Shown here in pieces: positions 11,974 to 24,361 of a DNA stretch of 64,000 nucleotides. Made by a program: the position numbers and the translations under genes. Position 1 is the stretch's first letter. Each line of letters starts with the position of its first letter. The notes beneath the pieces are model-generated. The model saw only the letters and a program-made list of their open reading frames with translations. It had not been told where the DNA came from and ran no database searches. Source of the DNA: Mauremys mutica (lineage: Eukaryota; Chordata; Testudines; Geoemydidae); NCBI RefSeq assembly GCF_020497125.1, contig NC_059084.1, positions 11,249,501-11,313,500 of the forward strand, read 5' to 3'.

Positions 11974-13542
11974 ACATCCTGCACTACGATGTACTGTAAA
12001 AGATGGTTGTCACTGCAACAATAGTCTTGATATTAGAGCCTTGGGGGCTCTTAAAACGAGGCCATGCCCAGAGAATAAAATTCACTTCCTCAGTGGAATA
12101 CAAAAAGGAAGAAAATGCATTCCCCTGCAATGTGGCTTTTACTGTAGCTGTGGAGGGTCATGGGACTTAAAATATTTATACTGCCAATTGTATGAAATCC
12201 AATGATCCTAGACATGTCAGTATTTAGATGTATGTTCCATATGTGGTGTTGCTATAGCAAAGAAATATCTTAATGGACTATTATTGTATGATGCCTGCAC
12301 AAATAATTTTAATAACAATTTCTGGCAAATGTAAGTTCCTGTTATTGGATTTTGCTGCTTTTTTTTATATCCTGTGTTTAAGTAATGGATTCTTTTAACC
12401 AGTCAGTTCTTTATAAAAGGAGCAATTCCAAACATAGCAAAGGTTACTGGCATCAATTATTGCCCCCAAGATTACCTGCCTTTCATATTTCAGTCTGATT
12501 TGCTATTCCTTATGTAAATTTCCCCTTTAAACATAACCCAAGCTAGTCCATTTTCTTCCCAAGATTGTTTGAGAACCTGTCATACTATATGCTGTATAAA
12601 GATATATGTTAGAAAAAGGCAAATGATGGAGCATCATAATGCAGTTGTAAGTTTTGGTATAATAGATCTTATTACTATTAAATAGCTGTTAACCCATCTG
12701 AGTTATATAACATGTAATTTAATATATATATAATTTAATGAAAGCCTCCATCACTTCTCGGTTACCCATTCAGGGAGGTTTTCACATTAAAGTAATTGGA
12801 AATAAAGCTTATAAGAACAGAAAGAAAGTTTACTCTTCCTCTTTATAGTGAAAACAAATGTGTTTTTCTCTAGACTCTGCCAAGACTGTGTTTTAATGAT
12901 TTAACAGATGGAGTTGGCACATGTGAACCTGGAAGATGCATCTGTCTGATTTTTCCAGTCTGAGGATTTTTTTAACTGCATTAATAGCACAGACGATGGT
13001 AAAATATCACCTCCCCAGGCTGCTTTGCTCTCCTAACACATAATGTCTTTTAAGAAAAAAGTGATAGAAGACTGGGGTGAGGAAAAGGGCAGGGAAATGA
13101 GGATTTGAAAAGTTTAATATTTTCTGTCTTCAGTGCACCAGGCTTTTAAAACTCTTGCTTTGATGAATTCTGTGCATGTGAGTGTGTGCATGTGTGTGCT
13201 GAAGCTGAAAGTCTACCCAGGCAGCCTTATCTGTGATCTTACAGCTCTGTTAATTACTTGCTCTAAATAAATAAACACAATTTTAAATAAGGAGACCGAG
13301 AAGAACCAGCCTTTCAGCTTTTCAGTTTTAAGTGAGTGTGATTTGAAACGCTGAATGTGCAGTATGATCGTTCTACTATTTCTCGCAAAGACATGCTTCA
13401 CATTAGATAGGTGTGTTGTACCATTGTCTTTGGTGACATTACTCACTATGCATGCATGTAAAGCACCTGTGTACGTGTTTGACTTCAATTTTCTCAGTCC
13501 TCAGTCAAACTTCCTAGTGAAGCCAACTTGGATGACTGCCTG
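11974..13542. other. No gene seen
   Basis: AT-rich sequence. A stretch near 13210-13300 (TGTTAATTACTTGCTCTAAA followed by AATAAATAAACACAA) has the look of conserved non-coding DNA, but there is no comparison to test this. A TG-rich patch occurs near 13175-13200. Confidence 0.35.
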
Positions 13543-13809
13543 AGGGCTTGGCTGCACTAAAAATGCTACCGCAGAACAGTTGCCCCGCCATAATACTTCA
13601 GTGTAAACACTCAATGGGAGGGATTCTCCCATAGATGTAGGTAATCCACCTCCCCGAGAGGCAGTAGTTAAGTTGACAGAAGTCTTCCATCATCCAAGCA
13701 CTATGTGGGGACTGAGGTCAGCTTCACGACGCCACTTGGGGGTGTGGATTTTTCACACCCCTGATCAACCTGGTTAAACTGACCTAATTTTCTAGTGTAG
13801 ACCAGGGCT
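13543..13809. mobile_element. TIR MITE, AGGGCTTGxCTxCACTA family
   Basis: The left end AGGGCTTGGCTGCACTA is complementary to the right end TAGTGTAGACCAGGGCT. Internal landmarks are CTCCCCGAGAGGCAGTAGTT and GGTGTGGATTTTTCACACCC, both typical of a MITE I know from turtle genomes. It is 267 bp and non-coding. No clean target duplication is visible, so the superfamily is left open. Confidence 0.7.
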
Positions 13810-13999
13810 GAGTAAAAACAGCAGGAATTCACTCTTGATTCTATCCTGCTGCCATTTTCCATCAGTTATGCTAAGTTGGTAGTTCTAAGCCTGTGAATTA
13901 TATAATACCAATTTATTTGTGTAAGGATTTAAAATAATTTTAATATTTTGCATTTCTGCTATAATACTATACTGTAATAATGATGAGGATGATTAATAT

Positions 14000-14120
14000 T
14001 CCAGTAGTGCCTAAAATCCAGTTGATAGGGCCCATTGTGCTAAGTGTTGTAAAACTCTTACTAAGAGTGAGTCTCTGTCCCAAAGCGTTTACAGTTCAAC
14101 AGCCAGATTGTAAAGACCTA
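14000..14120 (-). mobile_element. MIR1_Amn-type CORE-SINE fragment
   Basis: CCAGTAGTGCCTAAAATCCA, CCCATTGTGCTAAGTGTTGT and CTGTCCCAAAGCGTTTACAG follow the order seen in the fuller copies at 28471 and 52830. Only the SINE 3' half, antisense to the window, is left. Confidence 0.65.
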
Positions 14121-14940
14121 AGCCACATTGGTTAGAATGCAAGAATTCAGTAAGTTTAGTCTCACGAGTAAATGCTTGCCAGGCTGTACAAGGGCTCTAT
14201 ATTCTGTTCCTAAGTAAAAATGTTAGTGAAATTAATTTCCAGGAGGCTAAGTATCTTCCTGTGCTTGCTTTAATAGAACTGGGCCTTTTAATTAATTTCA
14301 GTTTTATTTTACTAGTTTTGAGAAAAGAGAAAATGAAAAACGGAGCAGTTCTCACTGCTTATGGATTCATCAGCCTTCTAGGGTGAAGTAAACATAGAGA
14401 AACTCAGGTGCAAAACTAGTCTGGACTGAGCAGCGGAAAGAGCATTAATGATACTGATGGTATGTTAAAATGAAAAAATACTGCAACGAAGAAGAGCTTG
14501 TTTCCCTATGAACAGCTCTCTCCCTTTCTCTCTCTTTCTCTCTCATTGGCTGCAAAGCAAAACAAAATGTATCAAGCTACCCTTGCACCTGCTCCACAAA
14601 TGCCATGATGCATGTTTAACTCTGCACATGTTACTTCTTGCACAATGACAGCACTTGCAAACCAATGCATGGTAAACATATTTTTTCATACAAATGTTAA
14701 AAATAGATTATTTATGCGTTCAGCCCTGTTTGGATCATTGCACAGTGTGCAGCTGTGCTAACTCTCCTTCTGCTCTGCCACGGGTCCCACACAATGGCCA
14801 CCTTCTCTGCACCTTGCGGAGTCCAGGTTGGAAGCCGTTGGCTCTCTTTCTATTAAAACCAAAAAACTGAAGCCCGTATGCAGGCAAAACTCTCCCTGAA
14901 ATGGCAGGAAGCTTGCCCAAGGAAGCAAGGAGTTGATTGT
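14121..14940. other. No gene seen; CT-rich simple repeat
   Basis: A CT-rich run at about 14516-14544 is the only simple repeat. Overlapping open frames around 14735-15141 on both strands are not protein-like. Confidence 0.35.
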
Positions 14941-14992
14941 GGGCCTCATCCAACTACCAGTGAAGTCAATGGTGGGCTTTGGATCAGGCCCC
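14941..14992. repeat. Short foldback with AAGTCAATGG centre
   Basis: GGGCCTCATCCAACTACCA pairs with TGGTGGGCTTTGGATCAGGC around GTGAAGTCAA. It is the same layout as the foldbacks at 19011, 25431 and 44595. Confidence 0.5.
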
Positions 14993-15875
14993 CTTTTAAA
15001 CCACTCCCCGACTTTATTAGACCATCCCCGTTTTAAAACATTTCTCATAAGGGATGCAAACCTTGCTAACACACACACATCCCGTATCAGAATTGGGAGT
15101 GTGCTACTAGAACCAAAGTTATGTAGATTCCTCAGGCACACAAGTTGCCCATGAATGGCAATAGGAGTTTTGGATTTGCAGGAAATAAAAGACTGAGCTC
15201 AAAGTTATTAAAAATATCTGCACTTAATTGTCTTGTTAAAATCCCAATATGACCATCAAACTTCAGTTGTTGTTATTAATATGCAGATTGAAGGTTGGAA
15301 CTCGGACCACTGACATCAGTAGAAAAGTGTCCAGTTTAGTTTTACTCTAAACACTTCATGGCAAGGATTGTGGGTTTTTGATTTTTTTTTAAATTTCTTT
15401 AAAGTGCCATGCAAATATTTTTGGGCTATCGAGAGAATAAATAACACTAATGTATTTTGTATGGATTACAGAATGAATTACTGTTATAGTTATATTCTTT
15501 AGCTTATGAAACAATATAAAATATTTCCTTTTGAATCAATGGGAGTTCAATGGGCTTTAAACAGTGATATATGAAGTCAATGAAGCCCTTGACATCAGTG
15601 GGCATTGAAGTAGGTTCTATGTTAGAAAAAAAAAAAGTCAGCACAATTTTTTAAAATTCTCATTCCATCTAGGGAACATTTCAATAGTCTGATTTAGATT
15701 TCAGGTTGTAATGATTCTACAGTTACGCAGACTCTGTGGTCTTTATCTACATAGCTAAATAAACGACTTGGTCATTGGTAGGAACTGAACTGAGAGCCTT
15801 CTGCTCCCAGAACACAACCCTTTACCATATAAGCTAAAGGAAAATGGCTGTTGGTGTCAGTATTATGGTTTAGAT
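14993..15875. other. No gene seen
   Basis: AT-rich spacer. GAATCAATGGGAGTTCAATGGG near 15534-15555 echoes the foldback centre but has no clear arms. Confidence 0.35.
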
Positions 15876-16210
15876 CAGGGATCAGCAACCTTTGGCACAC
15901 GATTCGCCAGGGTAAGCACCCTGGCGGGCTGGGCCGATTTGTTTACCTGCCGAGTCAGCAGTTTCTGCGGATCACGGCTCCCACTGGCCGCGGTTCGCCA
16001 CTCCAGGCCAATGGGGGCTGCGGGAAGCGGTACAGGACGAGGGATATGCTGGCTGCTGCTTCCCGCCACCCCCATTGGCCTGGAGCAGCGAACCGCGGCC
16101 AGTGGAAGCTGCGATTGGCTGAACCTGTGGAAGCGGCAGGTAAACAAACCGGCCCGGTCCGCCAGGGTGCTTATCCTCGTGAGCCGCGTGCCAAAGGTTG
16201 CCAATCCCTG
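15876..16210. mobile_element. GC-rich palindromic hAT-type MITE (CAGGGATCAGCAACC ends)
   Basis: The termini CAGGGATCAGCAACCTTTGG and CCAAAGGTTGCCAATCCCTG are inverted repeats. The flanks are GTTTAGAT (15868-15875) and GTTTAGTT (16211-16218), a 7/8 match to an 8-bp duplication. The internal palindrome (GTTTACCTGCCG...GGCAGGTAAACAAA; CCAATGGGGGCTGCGG...CCACCCCCATTGGCC) is shared with the family at 58482-58814, although the terminal sequences differ. Open frames of 109-121 codons here are artefacts of GC content. No transposase. Confidence 0.85.
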
Positions 16211-16263
16211 GTTTAGTTACTCTGTAGGCAAGTCACTAGGGAAGCAACATAATTATACATACT

Positions 16264-16432
16264 AAAGATATGTCTACACTGCAGTTGAAGGTATGGTGCA
16301 GCTTGTGTACGCAGACCTTTGCTAGCTTTAATCTAGCTAGCATAGCTAAAAATAGCAGTGACGATATGGCAGCAGGGGCTTCAGGACAGGCTGTAGATGC
16401 ATGCCTGGAACCCTGTATAGATATGTGCATTG
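16264..16432. mobile_element. Fragment of a turtle-type MITE (GTCTACACTGCAG end)
   Basis: Starts with AGATATGTCTACACTGCAGT and contains GCTAGCATAGCTAAAAATAG and CTAGCTTTAATCTAGCTAGC. From memory this is one half of a long palindromic MITE with TACGTCTACAC ends. The other half is absent. Confidence 0.5.
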
Positions 16433-17559
16433 TTAGCCTGAACTGAAACCCTAATCAAATCTGACATTCTATGCAGGGCAGTGGTACATATAATACACTA
16501 GATGGCTTGTTGTATGATTTAAAAAAATGATATTAAAAATCCACCATCTTATTTAATGTTTAAATTATGGACACTATTTAACGTTATGTAGAGCAATAAT
16601 AGGGTATTTGGCAAAGTCTGTTTGTTGAAGCATGCTAGCTTTTCTTCTATAATAGCCATAGTAAATAAGCTAACATTTTCTGTTTGATATGAATGAGAAA
16701 ATCATTTGTTAAGAAAATAAGATACACAATATTCTGCAGATATAAGAAAAGAAAGATAACATCACTTGACGCTATAGCATCATATTTCTTTGGAGTGTTG
16801 TACTAGAAATAATTCATTTTCCTAGTCTTGAATGTACATCAATTTTGACACTTCTTTATGTCATGGATGCAGGAGAGAAAAGAAGCTAGAGTTAGTGGCA
16901 GTCTATTGACATGCCTGGTGTTAAAGGATACGGAGTTTAGGTAAAATGGATTTATATGAATTGAATCAAATCTGATTTTTTGAAAGCAAAAAATTGACTT
17001 ATGAGACAAATGTTTTTTTATAATTGAACAGTCTTAAACAACCTGACCCTGTTCTCATTAAGTCAATGACAAGTCTCCAAGTGACCCTGAATTAATTGAT
17101 AAAAGTTTGGCTTCTGTACATGTAGGAGGAAAAGAGAGAAATAATGGTGCTAAAGAAAGCTGAGAAGAAAGTACTGTATTGAGAAATCTGCCTTCTTCCT
17201 TTAATAATAAAGAGACATTTGTAAGGTAATGAACTTTAACAGTTCTCTTTAGACTGTTAACAGTCTGGCTGAGTTATTACATTTTAAACTTTTTAATTTC
17301 TCTTTATAGTTCCTTTGATCTCTCATTGCGATTGGTAAAATAGAAGTTTCATTAACTGGATGTGCAGATAAACCTATCAGCTGCAGTTACTGCCTGAGTT
17401 ACCAACAGTAAAGTGTAGCAACTCATAAATTAAGTTTCTCTATGCTTTGAAATTCACCTTCATCTTAAAACAAAGTGCTGTGCAATAGAGATCCAGCTAT
17501 TTAAATACATATGTACAGATAATGTTAAATTCTTATTGGCGGTTTATTTCTATCCTAAC
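16433..17559. other. No gene seen
   Basis: AT-rich DNA without identifiable repeats or convincing open frames. Confidence 0.4.
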
Positions 17560-17811
17560 CAGGGGCGGCTCTAGGCATTTTGCCGCCCCAAGCACGGCAG
17601 GCAGGCTGCCTTCAGCGGCTTGCCTGCGGAGGGTCCGCTGGTCCTGCCTGCGGGAGGTCCGCCAAAGCCGCGGGACCAGCGGACCCTCCGCAGGCAACCC
17701 GCCGAAGGCAGCCTGCCTGCCGCCCTCGCGGCGACTGGCAGACCACCCCTCGTGGCTTGCCGCCCCAAGCACGTGCTTGGTGTGCCTGGAGCCGGCCTGG
17801 AGCCGCCCCTG
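17560..17811. mobile_element. GC-rich palindromic hAT-type MITE, copy 2
   Basis: The ends are CAGGGGCGGCTCTAGG and CCTGGAGCCGCCCCTG. The flanks ATCCTAAC (17552-17559) and ATCCTGAC (17812-17819) form an 8-bp duplication with one mismatch, which fixes the ends of this family. It is closely similar to the copy at 6445-6703 (GCCGCCCCAAGCACGGCAGG shared) and is the better preserved of the two. Confidence 0.9.
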
Positions 17812-19010
17812 ATCCTGACAAGGTCAGATAAGAACAGTGCTACATTTGCTTGCGTGGTGGCTGTTTTTTGCAATTCAGAATCCAGCTCTTTTCTAGATTC
17901 ACCTTTTGAAATAGTTCAGTTTGATGGTTAACTTTCTCAGGAGTAGTGGTGCAGCCCTTCCTTCTTTTGTAAGTGGCTGGAAAACTATTAAGACTCTCTC
18001 TCGCTCTCCCTGATCGAGCTCATCGTTGCTCGTTGAAGTGCGATGCTCATGAATGGTGGTGTGCCCACTTTTTATGCAAACACAGTAAAACGAAATGAAC
18101 AAAGATTATTTCTAGTTAGCTTAAATGTGCAATTGTAGCCACTTTAGGAAGCACTGACAGTGAAATGAAGCCATTAAGTTTTATGTTTCCTTAGGTCCAT
18201 TTGTTTTCATCTCTCCAAACATGGATCTTCTGCTGAAATCAGGAGAGCTGCAGACGCTCAGCACCACTGAAAGTTAAGTCACCTATTTAGATGCCTAAAT
18301 ATGGTGCCTACATTAGGTTTAATTGTCTAAATTTGGACATCCAATTTTGGTCTAAGTAATTTATCTGTAGAGAGAATAACTTGGTGACAGATAGAACCCG
18401 TGTTCCTTGTTTTCAGATCTTTATTTTAGTCACAAGGTCATCATCCTCTCCAAGCAAGACCTCACTGCTTTTAGGGAGGGATTCAAGATAGCAGTTTGAT
18501 CTGAGTAAGGTCCTGGAATTTTTATCTTCTGCCTCATGCTAGCCCACAGATGTGGCACTTAAATCTTTGTTCCTTTAATAATGTTACTCATTGTGGTGCA
18601 CTTAACAAGGAGCGCTTTCTTGGATAACACTTACTACCCCTTCAGCATGAATGGCACAGTCTCTCCTGAATCCTGTCTCCTACAACATGATATAACACTG
18701 TCTGCTGGATTATTTTGATTCCTGTAAGATACCTTCATTTGATATATGATATAAACACTCGTATGTATTTGGATCTGTAACTTAAATCCATAATCCATAT
18801 TCAGGGGCTATTAGGGTCAAATTGTCAAAGTTGAGCTGAACCCATGAAATTTCTGCAAGCACCTGTTGGACCTGTGGTTTTGGCATTTCTTTTTTATAGA
18901 GCATCACCAGTATGTATGGTACCTTATAGACATACAAGAAGGTAAATTCCTTGCCCTGAAATGCTTACAGTCCTAACAGGTAAAAGGCAGAAAAGGGAAG
19001 GGAGAAAGGG
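17812..19010. other. No gene seen; decayed foldback remnant
   Basis: Sequence around 18273-18355 (TAGATGCCTAAATATGGTGC, then TTAATTGTCTAAATTTGG) resembles the GGTGCCTAAA foldback family at 48746-49310. The remainder is unassigned. Confidence 0.35.
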
Positions 19011-19078
19011 GATGATTCAAACCCATTAAAGTCAATAGGAATCTTTCTGCTCACTTCAATGGGATTTGGATCAGCCCA
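19011..19078. repeat. Short foldback with AAGTCAAT centre
   Basis: The left arm GATTCAAACCCATTAAAGTC faces the right arm CACTTCAATGGGATTTGGATC. The outer ends GGGGATGATTC / GGATCAGCCC are imperfect complements. Non-coding. Confidence 0.5.
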
Positions 19079-19589
19079 GCCTGAGCAAAATACAAGCAAA
19101 GTGTTGAGCAGTTGTGTTTGGCTGTAACTTGCTAGTACCTCATGAGGTGTTCTGGCAGATTCATTTCTAATGTACAATAGGGATTTGAAAATATTGTAAA
19201 TGCAGCTCACTATAAAGATTATAAAGTGAGGCATGAGGAAAGGGATGGATGGTGATTATTGGAAAGCTAGCCATTGGCACGTCAGGTAATTGTCACAATG
19301 GACTAGTACAAAGGTAGTAACTCATGCAGTGGGCTACCAGTGCTGTTTATCCAGCCGCTTCACAGACTTACCTTATGAACAGCAGACATTGTTTTTAATT
19401 GTTTGTGCTACAATGTCCATGGGAAATCCGTCATTTTAATGTAGTTGGTGTGGCAGATTCATCTTCTTCCCAAGCCACAAGAGAAATGTGTGGTATTCAT
19501 TACATTTCTATAATAATTCTATACATAATCACTGTTTGCTGTATTTCAGCAGGTGCAGCCAGTAGAATAGACTGGTAGCCTTGGATCAG

Positions 19590-19765
19590 GTACTAATATT
19601 TGCTTTAAAGATTCCCAGGCTATAGTGTCAACCAGTTTGCCTGGTACTAAGGTTAGGGTTACCGGCCTGTAATTGCCAGGATCTCCTCTGGAGCCATTTT
19701 TAAAAATCCGCATTACATTAGCTATCCGCCAGTCACCTGGTACGCAGGCCGATGGTACTTCTTGA
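19590..19765 (-). pseudogene. CR1 LINE fragment, N-terminal part of reverse transcriptase
   Basis: The minus strand encodes VPGDWRIANVMRIFKNGSRG followed by DPGNYRPVTLTLVPGKLVDT. These are the WRIANVxPIFKKGxRxDPxNYRPVSLT and GKLxE blocks at the start of the CR1 reverse-transcriptase domain. It corresponds to a part of the element upstream of what survives at 5766-7432, so it is a separate insertion. Both ends are truncated and the rest of ORF2 is absent. Confidence 0.85.
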
Positions 19766-22700
19766 TGCTTGTGCCAAGGGGCTTGGATACTATGCTGATG
19801 GGACTCATAGAAGTACTTACCTAGACCGTTTTCTTCCTGAAGCATGAGGTTCGATTGCCTTTATTAAAGTGTGCATGACTGCAGATTGGTCCTAAAATGA
19901 TCTAATCCATTTGAAAATCCAGTTGGAGTATTTAACTCTACAGTGCTGCCTGTATGTTGTGCACAGGAGTGCCACCTTTATTTGTTCTTGATTTACCAGC
20001 CATTCATTTCCTAGGGACCGTCCCCCTTGTACATGTACATCTCAGATAAATAAAAATTGTACCCATCATGACAGAAACCTGTATTTAAACTGAAAGCAGA
20101 ATGCCATAAATTGTTCCTTTCTGTCTGTGATTTCCAGTCTTTGGGTGTTTTCCAGCCCTTTTGCCATTATGCAGGTAGCTCAGCTTTTATTCACACACGG
20201 CAGTGGGGCTGCTACAACACCACTAGCTCTTTCAGCAGAGGCTGTGGGATGCTGTCCATTTATCCATGGTACACCAGAGGAATCAATGCCAGGTCAAATC
20301 GTACCCTATGCTTTTCTTGGTTTAAGGCAGAGGTGGAAATTGCTCTCTCGCCCCTTGCTTAATGTTAAGATTTGGCAGCTTGGCATTGTATTGTGATTTC
20401 ACATTGTAACCCATCAGCTGGTGCCGACATTCTAATTTGCTGTCTCCTTTATAATAATAATCAGTTTCCCAACCCACAAACTTTTTTTCCTCTGCTGTCT
20501 GCTATTCTACGCTAAAGCAAAAAGTTTGAAACGATGCAGTCATGTGGTCATAATTGTGAATAGGTTTCAATGAAAGTTGAAGTAATGTTTAAACTAGCCA
20601 CCCATCTGGTGTTTCAAGAGCAAACTAGTGCTTGGAGCCAGTAGATCTTTGCAATTTGGTATTAAATGTCTATTGCATACCAGTGCCCACTGTTTCACCT
20701 TCCCCTTTCTAGACACAGATTAGTGTAGTAAACCTTCATGCTTGTTTTTGCCTGCAGAGCTTCCCCAATCCTGCTAGACTTCCCCATTCAAGTGCTAATT
20801 TTCCAAGGAAGGAAGAGCAAAGAAGGAAAACAACAACAACAAAACAACAACCCATCCAAGTGGTTTAGCTAATTGTTCCATGCTGAGCAAAGTATCACAC
20901 CAGATTGAGCATCTACATTTCCGAGATCATTCTGGAAAATTGTCCTTTGCTTTTTCACTGAAAGCAAATGCCAGCTCAACATGTATGTTTCTGGCTTTGA
21001 ACCTCCTTCCTTGGGATTGGGTCCTGCTGAACTGTTTTTGTTCCAGTTGTGCTTGCTTTTGCATGCCTGAGATTGATGGATGAATGGATGCTGAGACTGT
21101 AATGCTGAGCAGACCGTGTGATGTATGGCAGAGGGCTGCCTGAGTGCTAAATTTGGTGGTGGCATCACTTGCCCCTATATGACTCTGGTATGGAGGCTGT
21201 GTTTTTGAATGTGGAAATAGATAATAAGTGGATTTTCTGTGTGACAAAATACATTAAATTAATTTAACAGTGAGAAAGGCAGCGGAACTAGCAAAGAGGC
21301 TCCAGAATCATGAATTGTGGCCTAAAATCTAGACGTGCCATTGTACCTCTAAAATGCATGCATCCTTGCCTTTCTTAATGCACATATGTGTCTTGTTATG
21401 TGTGTGCAATTGCTTGTCTAAACTGTCTTAATTTCTGTATATGCAACATGGGCCTTATTTGCTTGTTACATTAGTGTCATGTCAGTGTAAGGCCAATGGA
21501 GATCTCCCATCTTACACCTGCAGAGAATTTGACCTCTGGTATCTAAGGGGATGGCATAGCTCCAGGAATTGTTACTGAGATATGGAGCTTGTAATGACTG
21601 CTAGAGGATGCTGGTTCAGAGATGAATAAAGGTGCTGGCAAATGAAAGTCATTCATTACCACCTGATAACTGATTTTGCAAAGGTGCACAAATAACTCTC
21701 CCAATTCAGTTCTTAGTGGACAGCTGTTCACATTACAAAAGCAAATGATTGTGCTAATGTTCATTACAATTTTTAAAACTTAAAAGATTTGATTGATTGT
21801 TTCATTATGTTCTTTCTTGAGACAAAATTGTACTAATGGCATCTTTTGGCCTGGGTGAAATATGGGGTTCTACCTGAAATGAGGGAATTTTCTTTAATCT
21901 AGCACAACAAAAATACTCCATGGAACTCTGCTTTCCACTAATACTACCCCAGCCAGATATCATTTGGCCATGAAGAGCGATGTCATTTTGTTGTTGTTGA
22001 CACGGTGATAAAATCCCACCTTAGTGAGATTTTCAGTTTGTGAGATTTTCACAAATGCCTTTTGAGGAGCAGCCTTTGGCATGCAGACAATAGCGAGAAA
22101 GGTAACATTTTTTCCAGTCCATATTGCCAAGGACTTTAACAACATGAGTCAGTTCACTCATCAGGAAGGGGAGGATGAAAACTCTGAAAACATGAAAACA
22201 TCCTGAACTTAGTCAATTTATCCTCCCTCTCTTTCCTTCTTAATTTCCTTTTCTTTCTCTTCCCTTTCCTCATTCATTTGCTTTTTATCTTTCTTTTCAA
22301 CCAACAGGAATGTGCTTTAATACCAATAACAAGGGGCATCTTAAAAACATTGATGTGAGGTAAGGTCTGTGCAGAGGGGAGAAAACAAGACAGCCTTGAA
22401 ATGCAGTGATGGAAATTATCCACTCTTTATGATTCAGGGACAGCTAATGAACTAGAGAATTCCAAACCTCTCAGATGTACTTTACCTAATACAAGAAGAA
22501 ATCTACTAATACTGTCTGTTTAAAGCAAAGTCTCTCTCCTAAAGTACCGAATCCTGTAATAAATGGGCAATGCTCTTCAATTAGTATTAAGATGATTATT
22601 CGTTCTTTTGGGTGCTCATTGGAGCAATATTAATTATGTTGAACACTTCCGGGAGTCATTTGGAGGAATATGAAAATTTTACAGCCTTAGAAATTCTAAA

Positions 22701-24157
22701 TATAAATGTCTTACAAAGTCAGGGATGGATTAACCCATCCTTTTTTCCTCTGGACAAATATAGGAACTACAGTTGTACCCCCTTTTTATTTAAAAGAGAG
22801 AGAAAAAGGAAAAATGGTGGCTTTTTTTGCTTAAAAATAAAGCGAATTCAAAAACCCATTCCTTGCCATGTTAGAAGAAACCACTCAAAGAGCAGTTATA
22901 TTAACAGGTGCTTTGCCAGCTACTGAACATTCATTACATGTTTGTAGGCATTTTTGATCTCCTTTGACATTAACATTGTTATATTAAAAGGGGCAAATAA
23001 GCAAGCAGACCATGTAAGATGCATGTTGAGAGCCTTTATTGCTGTCTAGACTTTACATTTGGAAGGGCAGGTATCTCAGAAATTGTGAATTCATGTGGCT
23101 AATAGACTTAGTGGAAAAATGAGAATATTTTCGCAAATATTTTCATGAAAATTGCCCTTTTTTCATTCAAAAAAATGTTGAATTTGAAATATTTTTGGCC
23201 AGCTATGCTGACTAGTAGTTATCATATTAAAATGTTATACATTATCTCATTTTAGGTATAAATCCTGTGAACTTGTATTTCAACTCTAACATGTTAATAT
23301 TTTGGAAGTACATAATTTACACCTTTCTTTTGAGGTCTTATATTGAATTTATCACATAAAATAATGTGAATGCAAATGAAGAGTCTGATTTTCATGAATT
23401 TGTGTGTGTAGTTCATAGCATGTGGCAGGCAAATTTCTTTTTGGATCTTGCATCTTACATGGCAACTATGAATCTACATGCACAACTCATGATCCTGGTA
23501 GCAAGATATCTCTTATCTCATTTTAGTTTGCGGTTTCCCCCTTTGCACTGAGTTACTACTGGGTCTGCTGTTTGCCTAACTTGGAAAGTCTAGCCAGGCC
23601 TTTCCTAAGGTTTTCATGTGGATTTTTGTCTGTTTTTAGTGAACTCTCCAATTTTTTTTGACCAGCATTGGATGTCATCTATATAATGCATCCATATAAT
23701 GTTTGATGAGACCCATATTAAGATGTGCAAAATGAACTTGTTGGACTAGGGCCCATTACATCTCCCATGGAATTCAATGGGATTCTTTCCATGGTTAGAT
23801 GTCCCAGTAAGTCTTTTTCATATCTAATTGCTATGAGTATCCACTGCCCACAGGCGGCAACAAAATATGAGAACTGGCATCTCCTGAGTACCTGGATTAG
23901 ATCTTTATTCTATCCAACTTGTATAGAATCTCCAACAGATAGAAAGGTGGCAAGTCGAGGTCCAAAGTCAGCTGTCACTATGAGTCGGTGAGTGACTAGA
24001 CAAAACAAAAGTGGTGGACCAAGCCCATTCTTTTCTTAAAGAATAATGTTTTCCCAAGATGAGCTTTGCAAAAGTAAGTATTGTTCCTCAGAAGATACCA
24101 CCTGTCAAAGTTCAACATTTGACCAGGATGACTCTTTAAAACACACAGATGTTCACT
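19766..24157. other. Long stretch with no gene or datable repeat
   Basis: Contains an (AAC)n-like run near 20829-20851 and a CT-rich tract near 22220-22280. GGGCCCATTACATCTCCCAT followed by GGAATTCAATGGGATTC near 23749-23785 looks like a decayed foldback of the AAGTCAATGGG theme. None of the 60-106 codon open frames has recognisable composition. Confidence 0.35.
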
Positions 24158-24361
24158 GAGACAAGGTGGGTGAAGTAATATCTTTTATTGGACTAACTTC
24201 TGTTGGTGACAGAGACAAGCTTTTGAGCTACCCCGAGCTCTTCCTGAGGAAGCTCAAAAGCTTTTTTTCTCTCACCAATAGAAGTTGGTCCAGTAAAAGA
24301 TATTATCTCACCTACCCTGTCTGTCTGGGACCGATACGGCTACAATAACATTACATACAAT
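24158..24361. mobile_element. Penelope-derived hairpin element, 204 bp, with target duplication
   Basis: Two inverted copies of one terminal repeat meet at about 24245. The left arm has ATCTTTTATTGGACTAACTT and TTCTGTTGGTGACAGAGACA; the right arm has TCTCTCACCAATAGAAGTTG and GTCCAGTAAAAGATATTATC. The right arm continues to the terminal block GGGACCGATACGGCTACAAT. It is flanked by AGATGTTCACT (24147-24157) and AGATGTTTGCT (24362-24372), 9 of 11 identical. The length and end points match the copy at 29961-30162. Seen: hairpin, flanking repeat and family match. Known: terminal repeats of this type accompany Penelope-like retroelements. Inferred: the hairpin itself was the inserted unit. Confidence 0.75.

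Noticed and set aside
13210..13300. Possible conserved non-coding enhancer
   Set aside because: Only AT-rich homeobox-like words are visible; without an alignment this cannot be separated from ordinary AT-rich DNA.
15851..16265. Overlapping 108-121 codon frames on both strands
   Set aside because: Same cause: the GC-rich palindrome of the MITE at 15876-16210 gives mirrored open frames.
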